64,000 nucleotides of DNA from Rhizobium sp. BG4 (GCF_016864575.1 NZ_CP044127.1:434001-498000), one strand, 5' to 3'. Shown: positions 35,702 to 44,092, counted from the first letter of the stretch. Numbers and translations: made by a program. Notes: generated from the sequence alone by a model not told the origin.

Positions 35702-35863
35702 TCAGGTTGGCAGTCCAAAGCACCGTAGCGCCAAAATATCGTCCAGCGTGACACTGGATCCAAACATCAGATAAGACCAGACCGGTCGAGTGGCGAAGAC
35801 GAGCGCAGCGCCAAAAGCGACCCAGATCACTGCCGCTCGGAGCTCACGAAATACCTCAGCCAT
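35702..35863 (-). CDS. Small membrane protein downstream of DUF2243
   Basis: A 53 aa protein starting MAEVFRELRAAVIWVAFGAA with one membrane helix (AVIWVAFGAALVFATRPVW) and a short tail. Its ATG overlaps the last eight bases of the DUF2243 gene, so translation is probably coupled. No family known; position suggests it works with DUF2243. The flanking 35572-35701 is empty. Confidence 0.6.
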   Translation of the reverse strand: MAEVFRELRAAVIWVAFGAALVFATRPVWSYLMFGSSVTLDDILALRCFGLPT

Positions 35864-36338
35864 GCCGCCGGATCCAGATAAAGGCTCCCGCAGCGACCAT
35901 CGTTCCGCCCGCTGCGAGAAAGCCGAGATCCCAGAGCAGCCAATAACCGCGAGCGACCGTTTCGTTGACGTGGTGGAGCCCCAGAATCTGATGGTCGACG
36001 ATCCCCTCGACAAGATTGAAGCCCCCAAAGCCGATAAGCATTAGAGCCGCGAGCTCCGCCGTCGACCAGCGGAAGTGACTAAGCCTGCTCGACCTCCAGA
36101 GAATGAATAGCCCGGCAAGGACCAGGACATAGGTTGCCGAATGAAAAACCCCATCCCACAGCGTGTTGAGCTCGAGATTTGCGATAGTGTTGATCGGATA
36201 CCAAGAGCTTATCATGTGATGCCACTGAAGCAATTGATGCAGCACGATTCCGTCGAAAAAGCCCCCGAGCCCAATTCCAAGCAGCAAGCCCGCAGATAGC
36301 GGGACGCCACTTCTGACGTTGCGTCTGATTATTGTCAT
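35856..36338 (-). CDS. DUF2243 membrane protein
   Basis: A 160 aa inner-membrane protein with four hydrophobic segments. The family signature is GGFFDGIVLHQLLQWHHMIS, rich in His that could bind metal or haem, followed by TLWDGVFHSATYVLVLAGLF and the mirrored second half GFNLVEGIVDHQILGLHHV. Function unknown in the family. Its ATG overlaps the upstream DUF982 stop (ATGA), and the 53 aa gene overlaps its end, giving a tight three-gene operon behind a stress promoter. Confidence 0.88.
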   Translation of the reverse strand: MTIIRRNVRSGVPLSAGLLLGIGLGGFFDGIVLHQLLQWHHMISSWYPINTIANLELNTLWDGVFHSATYVLVLAGLFILWRSSRLSHFRWSTAELAALMLIGFGGFNLVEGIVDHQILGLHHVNETVARGYWLLWDLGFLAAGGTMVAAGAFIWIRRHG

Positions 36339-36595
36339 GCGAGAACTTTCGCTGCGGCTGCAGCCTCTACAAACGCGCTTCGCGCGAGCGCGGGGCTACC
36401 GTGCCGAGACACTGCATTCATGCAGTGGCGCTTGGCAGCGAGATATTCAGAGTTATTCCCGGTAGGCCATCGGTGGAGCAGTGCAGAAAGCGCTGCATCA
36501 GGCCCACCGATCCGTTCGCGCATCCCGCTGCCTATTCTTATAAAGACCGGTGACGGCCAGATAACGTGAAAGTCGACATCGATAACATTTTCCAT
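36335..36595 (-). CDS. DUF982 protein
   Basis: An 86 aa soluble protein. Family pattern: WPSPVFIRIGSGMRERIGGP, then AALSALLHRWP and YLAAKRHCMNAVSRHGSPAL with an Ala-rich end. DUF982 is largely limited to Rhizobiales and occurs in many copies; role unknown. ATG 36595 has AGGAGG six bases upstream. First gene of a DUF982-DUF2243-53 aa operon. Confidence 0.85.
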   Translation of the reverse strand: MENVIDVDFHVIWPSPVFIRIGSGMRERIGGPDAALSALLHRWPTGNNSEYLAAKRHCMNAVSRHGSPALARSAFVEAAAAAKVLA

Positions 36596-36616
36596 TGAGG
36601 GCCTCCTGCTTCCCAT

Positions 36617-36641
36617 AACAATAAGCGTATCGCAGGGTTCC
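36617..36641 (-). promoter_or_regulatory. EcfG/RpoE2-type promoter of the DUF982 operon
   Basis: Minus strand GGAAC, 17 nt, GTT, 22 nt before ATG 36595. Divergent to the one at 36686. Confidence 0.8.
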
Positions 36642-36685
36642 ACTGGCCTTGGCTGTGTGCGCTAGCGAACCTTCGCTGGGCGTCT

Positions 36686-36710
36686 GGAACTTCTAGCCGA
36701 GGCTGTGGTT
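36686..36710 (+). promoter_or_regulatory. EcfG/RpoE2-type promoter before the broken DUF4142 gene
   Basis: GGAAC, 17 nt, GTT, 77 nt before ATG 36787. Still intact although the gene is broken. Confidence 0.78.
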
Positions 36711-36786
36711 GTGACCCGCTCTGCCCTGGAAGGGCAACTTCAACATTTTCGGTGGGCTGCAACCACCCTCGCCCGGAGGCTTCACG

Positions 36787-37278
36787 ATGAAAAGACTGGC
36801 TCTCAGCCTAGTTGTCTGCCTGATCACGCTTCCAGTACGCGCCGGCGACGGGGAGGGCGCGAAGCAGGATTTCGCGCAAAAAGCCGCGGTGTCGAACATA
36901 TTCGAGATCGAGGCCGCGAAAATCGAAATCTCCCAAGGGCGAGCGGTCGCCGCTAAGCAATTCGCTCAGGATATGCTGCGGGACCATGGCCGCGCCGCAG
37001 GGTTGCTATCAGCGGCCGCCAGAAACGATGGCGTCACCGTTTCACAGTCGCTCGATGCCCAACATCAGCAAAAGATCGACGCTCTTAAAAACAGCGATCC
37101 CGCAAATCTCGACCAAGCTTACCTGTCGACACAGGTAACCGCGCATCAGCAGACATACGAGCTGTTTGTGGCCTAAGCGAAAGAGGGTCCTGATGGCCCA
37201 TTGAAAAACGCGGGTGTGACGATGTTACCCGACCTCCACATGCACCTGACCCGTGTCCAGGGCATTTCTAACAAATAG
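36787..37278 (+). pseudogene. DUF4142 periplasmic protein, premature stop
   Basis: Signal peptide MKRLALSLVVCLITLPVRAG, then the DUF4142 helical bundle (SNIFEIEAAKIEISQGRAVA, KQFAQDMLRDHGRAAG, HQQTYELFVA). TAA at 37174-37176 interrupts where the family has Tyr. In the same frame the normal end continues (AKEGPDGPLKNAGVTMLPDL then HMHLTRVQGISNK) to TAG 37276-37278. One base change (TAT or TAC to TAA) explains it. GGAGG ribosome site and stress promoter are intact. The truncated 129 aa product might still be made. Confidence 0.85.
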
Positions 37279-37777
37279 CCGACAGCCTGCCGCCCACGCC
37301 GCTGCCAAAATCGCTCGCAATAGGATGGCTATGCCAATCTTCTGCGGAAACGATAATGTGAACGTCGCTTCTGTCGCCGGGGCAAACGCCTTCTATTTTA
37401 GCCGCCGTGGCCAGCCTGCAGCTTCGAGAGCTGGCGCAACCTCTGCACTCGTCGCACTCGGAGCCGCCTTGGCTATCTCCCGTCCTAAAGAAAAGATCGC
37501 TCTTCTTCTCGACATCGAAGACATCGCCTTGAAGAAAGCCCGCTGACGATTGGAGATTAGCTTCGTTCATCACTCGTACGCCAGTTCCCCCTTTCAGCAT
37601 TGCCACATCGATAGGGCCGCCCACATTTCATCTCTAAATCCCCGGGACGCGGGAACTCTTGCACTCTGGGAATGTTCGGGCCCGGTCGCCCGGCACGTCC
37701 TTACTTGCAAAGCCTTCTGTCTCCTGGTCGTGTTGGGCGACACCTGTCCAATAGTCTGAGCAAGCGGCGAAAAAAGC
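37279..37777. other. Gene-poor stretch
   Basis: Overlapping frames exist on both strands but none has a ribosome site or family-like sequence. Nothing further seen. Confidence 0.4.
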
Positions 37778-37802
37778 GGAACAACATCGCCGCACGCAGG
37801 TT
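37778..37802 (+). promoter_or_regulatory. EcfG/RpoE2-type promoter for the KGG protein
   Basis: GGAAC, 17 nt, GTT, 47 nt before ATG 37849. Confidence 0.8.
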
Positions 37803-37848
37803 AAGTTTGCGAGGCATCTGGGCCTCTTCAAACAATGGAGACTATGTC

Positions 37849-38049
37849 ATGGCAAATCAGGGCGGCTCGCACGAGCAGCACGTAAAGGCAGGCCAGCAGA
37901 GCCACAAGAATTCTGGCTCGAAGCAGGCTTCTTCGAGCAAGACTTCCGAGGCTTCTTCTTCTGCCAAAAGCGCCTCCTCTGGCAAGCAGGGCGGCTCGCA
38001 CGAGCAGCACGTCAAGGCTGGCCAGCAGAGCCATAAGAACAGCCACTGA
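37849..38049 (+). CDS. KGG-type stress-induced hydrophilic protein
   Basis: A 66 aa very hydrophilic, probably disordered protein. It has two copies of GGSHEQHVKAGQQSHKN (residues about 4-20 and 47-63), one at each end, joined by a Ser/Lys/Ala linker. The repeat resembles the stress-induced KGG motif of GsiB/YciG-type proteins. The two DNA copies (near 37861 and 37990) are almost identical, which indicates a recent internal duplication or conversion. GGAG precedes the ATG, with a stress promoter upstream and a strong terminator downstream: a compact single-gene unit. Confidence 0.88.
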   Translation: MANQGGSHEQHVKAGQQSHKNSGSKQASSSKTSEASSSAKSASSGKQGGSHEQHVKAGQQSHKNSH

Positions 38050-38071
38050 TAACAGCTTGTTCTACGACGAG

Positions 38072-38101
38072 GAGGCCGCCACGGCGGCCTCTTTCTTTTT
38101 T
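38072..38101 (+). terminator. Rho-independent terminator of the KGG gene
   Basis: 9 bp stem GAGGCCGCC/GGCGGCCTC with a two-base loop as drawn, then TTTCTTTTTT. Confidence 0.88.
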
Positions 38102-38693
38102 ATGCTCGCCTTTTGCGCCATTCCTTCCACCTGACGGTTGCGCAAGTCGCCAGCTATGAAGCCCGTTCTTACCCCCGAGTCTCGGCTGCTGAATTTGCGC
38201 TATCAACGACCAATCGTCTATTCGGCGTTCTCGATGTGGAAAGATGCGCCGCGACGAATTTCCTTGCAGGGTCACCCGATCACAGGTCCGATGGTCATGG
38301 TGTGAACACAGCAGTCGTTGAGTGACCGCCGCTATACTCCGCCCAGGCAGAAAAGTTCTCACTGATCAAACCATAGGTCAAAGCTTCCGACGGAATCTCG
38401 TGCGTCTAGTCGCTGGAACCGCATATCGGGCAAGCCGTGACGACAGACGCGGGAATGGCCCTTCCACTTTCTGTGCGACCGGCAGCATGAAGGCATATTA
38501 TGCCGGCCCGATGAACCCAGCCGTGGACGTTGTTGGTCCTCCGGGCCTGGCGGCGCAGCTCGCATTTCCACGCCTGGGAAACAACGAGGGCTTCGGCCGT
38601 TTAGTCGGCAGACAATCGCTCACGTCCATAATGACCGGCGCTAGCTCCGCGTCGTGAACCAGCTCGACGGTCGGGTCCACATTCTAAGGAAAG
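38102..38693. other. Gene-poor stretch
   Basis: No gene supported. A plus-strand frame 38488-38657 (MKAYYAGPMNPAVDVVGPPG...) ends shortly before a terminator and might be the end of an unknown gene. Confidence 0.35.
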
Positions 38694-38719
38694 GCCTCGC
38701 CAAGAAACGGCGAGGCTTT
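38694..38719 (+). terminator. Hairpin terminator
   Basis: GCCTCGCC/GGCGAGGC stem, 7 nt loop, followed by TTTCT; T-runs of similar quality on both strands, so it may act in either direction. Confidence 0.5.
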
Positions 38720-38839
38720 CTCGCTGGTTGCTTGAGTTGAAACAGGGGAACGCTAAGGGAGCAACGTTCCAGCCACCAACGAGAGCGGCAATCGACGCAG
38801 CCATCTTAGGTCGTGCTTTACATCCGGGCAAACAACGTT

Positions 38840-39418
38840 ATGAACACGCCACGAACGAATGCGAAGGTTGGCCCTATGGGCGGCGTGGTTATTGCGGTCG
38901 CCTGCGACCACCAACATCGATTTTCAAAGATGCTTGTACCAAGGATAACTATGTTGCAAGGCTTGGGCGTTGAAGGCGACGCCCATCTTGGCGTCACTAT
39001 CAAACATCGCTACCGCGTGAGGACCGATCCAAGCCAGCCGAACCTTCGTCAGGTGCATTTGATCCAAGCGGAACTTCTGGACGAACTGGCCAGTAGTGGC
39101 TTTGCCGTCGCTCCGGGCGACCTCGGCGAAAATGTCACCACCCGCGGGGTCGACCTCCTTGCACTTCCTCGCGGGACGATCCTCAAGCTCGGCGCAGACG
39201 CGGTATTGCATGTAACCGGCCTTCGCAATCCATGCTCCCAGATCGAAAAGTTTCGCTCCGGTCTTCTCAAGGCGGTTCTGCTAAAAGCGCCGAGCGGCGA
39301 AGTCGTCAGGAAGACTGGTGTGATGGCCGTTGTTTTGGCGGGTGGCGTTGTCGTTCCCGGTGATCCTGTCGTGGTCGAACTCCCCCAACCTCCACTTTTT
39401 GGGCTCGAGGCTGTGTAA
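38840..39418 (+). CDS. MOSC domain protein
   Basis: A 192 aa protein. The MOSC fold covers nearly all of it: LGVEGDAHLGVTIKHRYRVR, QVHLIQAELLDEL, VAPGDLGENVTTRGVDLLAL, LHVTGLRNPCSQIEKFRSGL. The Cys in GLRNPCSQI is the conserved residue by which MOSC proteins are thought to handle sulfur or bind molybdenum cofactor. It lacks the beta-barrel N-domain of mARC/YcbX, so it is of the short YiiM-like type. The start is uncertain: ATG 38840 or 38876. Confidence 0.88.
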   Translation: MNTPRTNAKVGPMGGVVIAVACDHQHRFSKMLVPRITMLQGLGVEGDAHLGVTIKHRYRVRTDPSQPNLRQVHLIQAELLDELASSGFAVAPGDLGENVTTRGVDLLALPRGTILKLGADAVLHVTGLRNPCSQIEKFRSGLLKAVLLKAPSGEVVRKTGVMAVVLAGGVVVPGDPVVVELPQPPLFGLEAV

Positions 39419-39481
39419 GATTTCGTGCACTGCGGATACGCCGCCCCTAGAAATTCCGGCAAGAGCCTGCAGATAACGCTG

Positions 39482-39967
39482 ATGATCCATTTTACCGCTG
39501 ACACGCATTTCGGCGACCCGCGCGTTTTGCGCCTCGATCGGCGACCGTTTTCAAGTACAGCCGAGCATGACGCGGCGCTTGTTCGCAGCTGGAATGAAAC
39601 CGTTGGCCCCAGCGACGAGGTCTGGCACCTGGGAGACGTCATGTCGGCAAACGCGGGTGATTGCACAGTGCTTCTGTCAAAGCTGCATGGGCGCAAGCAC
39701 CTGATCATCGGCAACAATGACCCGCCGACGACGACCAGTTCTTCCGCATGGGAAAGTGTGCAACACTACGCTGAAATCAGGCATGATGGGCATCACCTGG
39801 TCCTATGCCACTACGCTTTCAGGACATGGAACCACATGGGCAGGAAGTCGATCAATCTACATGGCCATTCGCACGGCAGGCTGAAACCCTATCCCCGCCA
39901 ATTCGACGTCGGCGTCGATGCGCGCGGCCTGCGTCCCGTGACACTCGCGAGCATCTTGGGGCAGTAA
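39482..39967 (+). CDS. Calcineurin-like metallophosphoesterase
   Basis: A 161 aa enzyme with all family metal motifs: DTHFGD near residue 6, GDV in VWHLGDVMSA, GNND in LIIGNNDPP, HYAFRTW and GHSHG. The compact size fits a small phosphoesterase group found in bacteria and phages. Substrate unknown. ATG 39482 begins directly with the first strand (MIHFTADTHFGD). It follows the MOSC gene by 63 nt in the same direction, possibly one transcript. Confidence 0.9.
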   Translation: MIHFTADTHFGDPRVLRLDRRPFSSTAEHDAALVRSWNETVGPSDEVWHLGDVMSANAGDCTVLLSKLHGRKHLIIGNNDPPTTTSSSAWESVQHYAEIRHDGHHLVLCHYAFRTWNHMGRKSINLHGHSHGRLKPYPRQFDVGVDARGLRPVTLASILGQ

Positions 39968-40179
39968 GCCCGTCACTTCCGGCGGCGTGGCATTCGCTGA
40001 AGATCAGCGCCTGCCAACTTTTATGGCTCTCAAGAATTTCCCTCGGGTTTTGATTGGCCTTGCCAACCTGCCCCGGGCCCGAACATTCCTACAAGAAGAT
40101 ACACACCAGATCCAGACGGACACAAAGGCGATACACCAGCGTGCGATCTGTCGCCGCGATCACCTTTGAGGAATTCAAC

Positions 40180-40398
40180 ATGCTTCAGCTCGCGCAATTG
40201 GCCGTTCTGGCCGCTTTCGTCGTTTTGTTTGCCGCCTTAAGCCTAGCGGCCTCACCGATGATTTTCATCGCTCACCATCGAATGCCTGTGATGATGGCCG
40301 GTATTGCGGCGATGGTCTGTCTAACTTTGCTCACCGCGATCCTGCTTGCGGCATCGTCGGTCCTGGACCGGGTCCGCAAAGCGAGAAATTCAGCTTAG
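40180..40398 (+). CDS. Small two-helix membrane protein
   Basis: A 72 aa protein with two membrane segments, about 4-27 (LAQLAVLAAFVVLFAALSLA) and 38-60 (MAGIAAMVCLTLLTAILLAA), and a basic end. GAGGAA lies six bases before ATG 40180. No family recognised. No stress promoter found directly before it. Confidence 0.6.
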   Translation: MLQLAQLAVLAAFVVLFAALSLAASPMIFIAHHRMPVMMAGIAAMVCLTLLTAILLAASSVLDRVRKARNSA

Positions 40399-40607
40399 AA
40401 GCCGCTGGGCGGAGCTTGATCTCCAATGCCATGGAACCACAACTGAGCTTCCACGTCAGCCTCCAATGGCGGTTCGGTTCCGGCCCTTCCGTTCACCGCA
40501 GATGTCCGGTCCAGGCGATTATCTGGTCCGCCGGCATCATGACAGTCTGTTTTCAGCTAGGAATGAGCAACGCAGTAGCAATGGTCAATGTTCTCGAGAG
40601 CGTGGAG

Positions 40608-40632
40608 GGAACAATCTTTGGATCAGGAGGTT
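40608..40632 (+). promoter_or_regulatory. EcfG/RpoE2-type promoter of a small RNA
   Basis: GGAAC, 17 nt, GTT. No gene follows for 690 nt, but a strong terminator lies 70 nt downstream, so the transcript is short and apparently non-coding. Confidence 0.75.
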
Positions 40633-40638
40633 CTAACT

Positions 40639-40738
40639 CGCAGGCAGCACTCGATTCTCCCATCGGGCAACCGCTCTCCGCGGAGGCTGCGACAGCATGC
40701 AAACCCCCGGTCTCCTCCCTCCCGGACCGGGGGTTTTC
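40639..40738 (+). ncRNA. Candidate stress-induced small RNA with CU-rich loops
   Basis: Predicted ~100 nt transcript from the promoter at 40608 to the terminator at 40701-40737. The visible fold has an outer stem GCAGC (40644-40648) with GC(U)GC (40686-40690). Inside it sit a small hairpin CGAU/AUCG with loop UCUCCC and a CUCCGCGGAG palindrome. The terminator loop reads UCCUCCCUCCCG. Loops rich in CCUCC can pair with ribosome-binding sites; this plan recalls the 'cuckoo'-type anti-Shine-Dalgarno RNAs of Rhizobiales. It shows no good open frame. Boundaries inferred from promoter and terminator only. Confidence 0.6.
40701..40737 (+). terminator. Rho-independent terminator of the small RNA
   Basis: 12 bp perfect stem AAACCCCCGGTC/GACCGGGGGTTT with a 12 nt C-rich loop, then TTTT. 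Confidence 0.9.
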
Positions 40739-41268
40739 ATGTGGGCGCTCTTCGATTTCATCTGTTGTGACCAGGCTAAGCGCTCGCGGCTCGACGCTGT
40801 CCTGCTGAGCAGAGTTCAGTCAAATCCTTGAGGCGCTGGCGCTGTCGGGAGAAGCCCCTTAGAACTGGAAGCGCAGCGCTCCTTCTTGTGAAGACTGGCG
40901 CCGCCCGTCAGGGACCAAATCTCCAAGTCTGCAATCTGATACAAGCTGGCGCGTCACCGTGGTGCGACATCCAAAGGTGCTGTCTGCAATTGCAATATCT
41001 TCCGACCGCTCGCCGGAACGACGAGCGTTGCGACGGCTATCAGTCGAGACACGTTTCGGCCGCCATGGCACGGAGCCTTGTAAACAGCGCTTATCGACGC
41101 TGTCTGAGCCCGGTCATCCTTTTATCCTCCCCGACATAGGCCATCGCCCAACCACCGGTCCACCTTGGACGAAGATCAGAACAGGCGCAGTTGGATCCTC
41201 GCTCCTCCGACCCAATCCGCTGATGGCCTGTTCGTGATGCAGCGTCGCGATAATTGCCGGACGGAACT

Positions 41269-41293
41269 GGAACCATTCACGTGCCTCCAAGTT
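41269..41293 (+). promoter_or_regulatory. EcfG/RpoE2-type promoter for glgX
   Basis: GGAAC, 17 nt, GTT, 30 nt before the glgX ATG. The 40739-41268 interval shows no supported gene. Confidence 0.8.
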
Positions 41294-41322
41294 TTCATCG
41301 CGCCATTGCTTTGGGGTTTGAC

Positions 41323-43407
41323 ATGACAGCTTCTCATAACAGTAAAGACGTGCTTGCCGGCGACTGGACGCGTCTTGGTGCAACCGTTGACAAGGACGGC
41401 GTGAATTTTTCGATTTTCAGCGCTCATGCAGAGCGCGTCGAGCTTTGCCTGTTTGACGAGAGCGGCAAGGTCGAGACCGACCGGATCACGCTTCCGGAGT
41501 TTACCAACGAAATCTGGCATGGCTATGTTCCTGGCCTCAAAGCCGGGTCGCTCTACGGGTACCGGGTTTACGGACCATATGATCCCGAAAACGGGCATCG
41601 CTTCAATCCAAACAAGTTGCTGGTCGATCCCTACGCTCGCGAACTCGTCGGGGACATCCGGTGGGGGCAGGAGCAATTTGCCTACCAGATGGACAGCGAG
41701 GACAAAGATCTGTCGTATGACGAGAGCGACAGCGCAGCAGCGATGCCGAAGTGCCGCGTCATCGACACTTCCGCCGCAGAGTGGAAGCATGCGAAACAGC
41801 CCCAGATCCCCTGGTCGAAAACGATATTTTATGAAACTCATGTGAAAGGCTTCACCAAGCTCCACCCCGCGGTTCCCGAAGAGCTGCGTGGGACTTACGA
41901 GGGCCTCGGACACAAGAAGATCGTCGAGTATATCCGCAGTCTGGGCGTCACGTCCGTCGAGCTTCTTCCGGTCCACTGGTTTCCAGACGATGCGCATCTT
42001 CTCGACAAGGGGCTAAGAAATTACTGGGGCTACAACTCACTCGGGTTTTTCGCCCTCGCCTCACGCTATTACGGCCCCCGCGGCATGGCCGGCTTTAGGG
42101 ACATGATCCGTGCGTTTCATGATAACGGCATCGAGGTTATTCTGGATGTCGTCTACAACCACACCGCTGAAGGCAATGAACTTGGGCCAACGCTGTCGTT
42201 CAAAGGCATCGATAATTTCTCCTACTATCGGACGATGCCCGGAGAGCCTCGCTATTATATCAACGACACAGGCACGGGAAATACGGTCAATACGTCGCAC
42301 CCTCGCGTCCTCCAGTTGATCACCGACAGCCTACGGTACTGGTCGGACGAAATGCACGTTGATGGCTTCCGCTTTGATTTAGGCACAATTCTCGGTCGCG
42401 AACCGGAAGGCTTCGACCAGCGCGGCGGCTTTTTCGACGCGGTAGGCCAGGACCCGGTACTGTCTAAGGCGAAGCTCATTGGTGAGCCATGGGATATCGG
42501 CCCAGGCGGATATCAGGTCGGCGGCTTCCCACCGGGCTGGGCCGAGTGGAACGACAAGTATCGTGACACAGTACGCGACTACTGGAAGGATACAGACGGC
42601 ACGACGAGCGACTTCGCCGCACGCATGCTCGGCTCCGGGGACGTCTACGATCTTCGTGGTCGCAGGCCATGGGCTGGCGTCAACTTCCTGACAGCGCACG
42701 ACGGCTTTACCTTGAACGACCTTGTATCGTACGCGCAGAAGCACAACGAGGACAACGGCGAAGACAATAATGACGGCCACAGCGACAATCGCAGCGACAA
42801 CTACGGTGTCGAAGGTCCGACCGACGATGAAAACATCAATGTCATACGTGAGCGCCAAAAGCGCAACTTCCTCGCCACACTCTTCCTTTCCCACGGCACT
42901 CCAATGCTTCTTGCCGGAGACGAGTTTGGCCGCAGCCAGATGGGAAACAACAACGGCTACTGCCAGGACAGCGAGCTCAGCTGGATTCACTGGGATGATT
43001 TGCCCGATACCGCCAATCAGCTTCGCGAGTTCGTTACCAGGCTGATCAAACTCCGCAACGACAACCCGATCTTGCGGCGAGAAAGCTGGCGTGACGGCAT
43101 GACAGTCGCCTGGCTGAATCCAGGCGGGGGTGAACAGACCGAAGAGCAATGGGCCGATGCCGGAAGCACGACAATCGGCTTGCGATTGGCGTGCGACAGC
43201 CAAGCGTGCGAGGGCTTGACGGACGTCATCATTCTGTTCAATCCCCATGATGGTGACATAGAGTTTTCTCTCCCAGATAGCCCTGGCGGCGGCTGGGCTG
43301 TCGAACTGGCGACTGACGAGCCCGATCGGAGCGACGAAGACATTGGGGATGCGCAAACCTACGTTCTCGCACCGCGCAGTCTGGTGGTGTTGTCGCCACG
43401 CGCCTAG
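41323..43407 (+). CDS. glgX: Glycogen debranching enzyme (GlgX/TreX type)
   Basis: A 694 aa GH13 isoamylase-type enzyme that cuts alpha-1,6 branches, giving linear maltodextrin for TreY. CBM48 domain about 10-105 (RLGATVDKDGVNFSIFSAHA), then the barrel with EVILDVVYNHTAEGN, nucleophile Asp352 (DGFRFDLGTIL), acid/base Glu388 (KLIGEPWDIGP) and Asp460 (FLTAHDGFTL). Length and the DNRSDNYGVEGPTDD block match GlgX. The ATG at 41323 is required because upstream in-frame starts lie before the promoter's transcription start. Confidence 0.97.
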   Translation: MTASHNSKDVLAGDWTRLGATVDKDGVNFSIFSAHAERVELCLFDESGKVETDRITLPEFTNEIWHGYVPGLKAGSLYGYRVYGPYDPENGHRFNPNKLLVDPYARELVGDIRWGQEQFAYQMDSEDKDLSYDESDSAAAMPKCRVIDTSAAEWKHAKQPQIPWSKTIFYETHVKGFTKLHPAVPEELRGTYEGLGHKKIVEYIRSLGVTSVELLPVHWFPDDAHLLDKGLRNYWGYNSLGFFALASRYYGPRGMAGFRDMIRAFHDNGIEVILDVVYNHTAEGNELGPTLSFKGIDNFSYYRTMPGEPRYYINDTGTGNTVNTSHPRVLQLITDSLRYWSDEMHVDGFRFDLGTILGREPEGFDQRGGFFDAVGQDPVLSKAKLIGEPWDIGPGGYQVGGFPPGWAEWNDKYRDTVRDYWKDTDGTTSDFAARMLGSGDVYDLRGRRPWAGVNFLTAHDGFTLNDLVSYAQKHNEDNGEDNNDGHSDNRSDNYGVEGPTDDENINVIRERQKRNFLATLFLSHGTPMLLAGDEFGRSQMGNNNGYCQDSELSWIHWDDLPDTANQLREFVTRLIKLRNDNPILRRESWRDGMTVAWLNPGGGEQTEEQWADAGSTTIGLRLACDSQACEGLTDVIILFNPHDGDIEFSLPDSPGGGWAVELATDEPDRSDEDIGDAQTYVLAPRSLVVLSPRA

Positions 43408-43533
43408 TGCGCCGCGCGTTGCTCCGTAAGCCTGGATCGTGCATCCAGCAGTCCGCTGGGATGCGTATAATCGTTGGGTTTCGGAAAGGAACTTTGGCTT
43501 GGCATGGGACGTCCTCGACAAAAGGAGAAGGCG

Positions 43534-43950
43534 ATGCAGGTAAAAGACGTGATGACACGGCAGGTGGTAACGGCCGCTCCCGCTTCGAGCATCAGGGAGG
43601 TCGCGAGGCTTATGTCGGAGATCGATTCCGGGGTTATTCCGGTCGTCGACGGAGAAGTGTTCGGTGTCGTGACGGACCGCGACATCGTCATTCGAGGCGT
43701 TGCCGAGGGGATCGGATATGATGAGGCGGTATCGTCGATCATGACCGAAGGCGTGGAAAGCTGCCTCGAAGGAGACAATCTGCGAGAGGCGGCGGATCGG
43801 ATGTCCGAATTGCAAATGCGCCGGCTTCTGGTCTTCGATGATGACGGGAAAATCGTCGGCATTTTGTCTCTGGGCGACGTTGCGGGCATCAACGAAGAAC
43901 TTGCCGGCGTTGCCCTGGAGGAGATCAGTGACGACGTTTCCGCTCGGTAG
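43534..43950 (+). CDS. CBS-domain pair protein
   Basis: A 138 aa soluble protein made only of two CBS motifs: MQVKDVMTRQVVTAAPASSI...GVVTDRDIVIR and SIMTEGVESCLEGDNLREAA...KIVGILSLGDV. Such pairs (Bateman modules) usually bind adenosyl compounds such as AMP, ATP or SAM and signal energy state. AAAGGAG precedes ATG 43534. It follows glgX by 126 nt in the same direction and may be read from the glgX promoter. A nearby GGAAC is followed at 18 nt by GTC, not a proper match. Confidence 0.92.
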   Translation: MQVKDVMTRQVVTAAPASSIREVARLMSEIDSGVIPVVDGEVFGVVTDRDIVIRGVAEGIGYDEAVSSIMTEGVESCLEGDNLREAADRMSELQMRRLLVFDDDGKIVGILSLGDVAGINEELAGVALEEISDDVSAR

Positions 43951-44092
43951 GTCAGGAGTGCGTGACGTCGGCTGGCGTCCTGCACCTTCCACACGGGCTG
44001 CCTGTTGATGCGTGGTCTGATAGGGGCAGCGCAGTTGCGCCCTGTCGTTGGCTCGACCGCCTCCAGAATGCCTGCTCGGACCTATGCAAAAT

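Noticed and set aside
37849..38049. Repeated DNA in the KGG gene as a possible CRISPR or mobile repeat
   Set aside because: Only two copies, both in frame inside one coding sequence.
43489..43513. GGAAC before the CBS gene
   Set aside because: The matching -10 is GTC at 18 nt, lacking TT.
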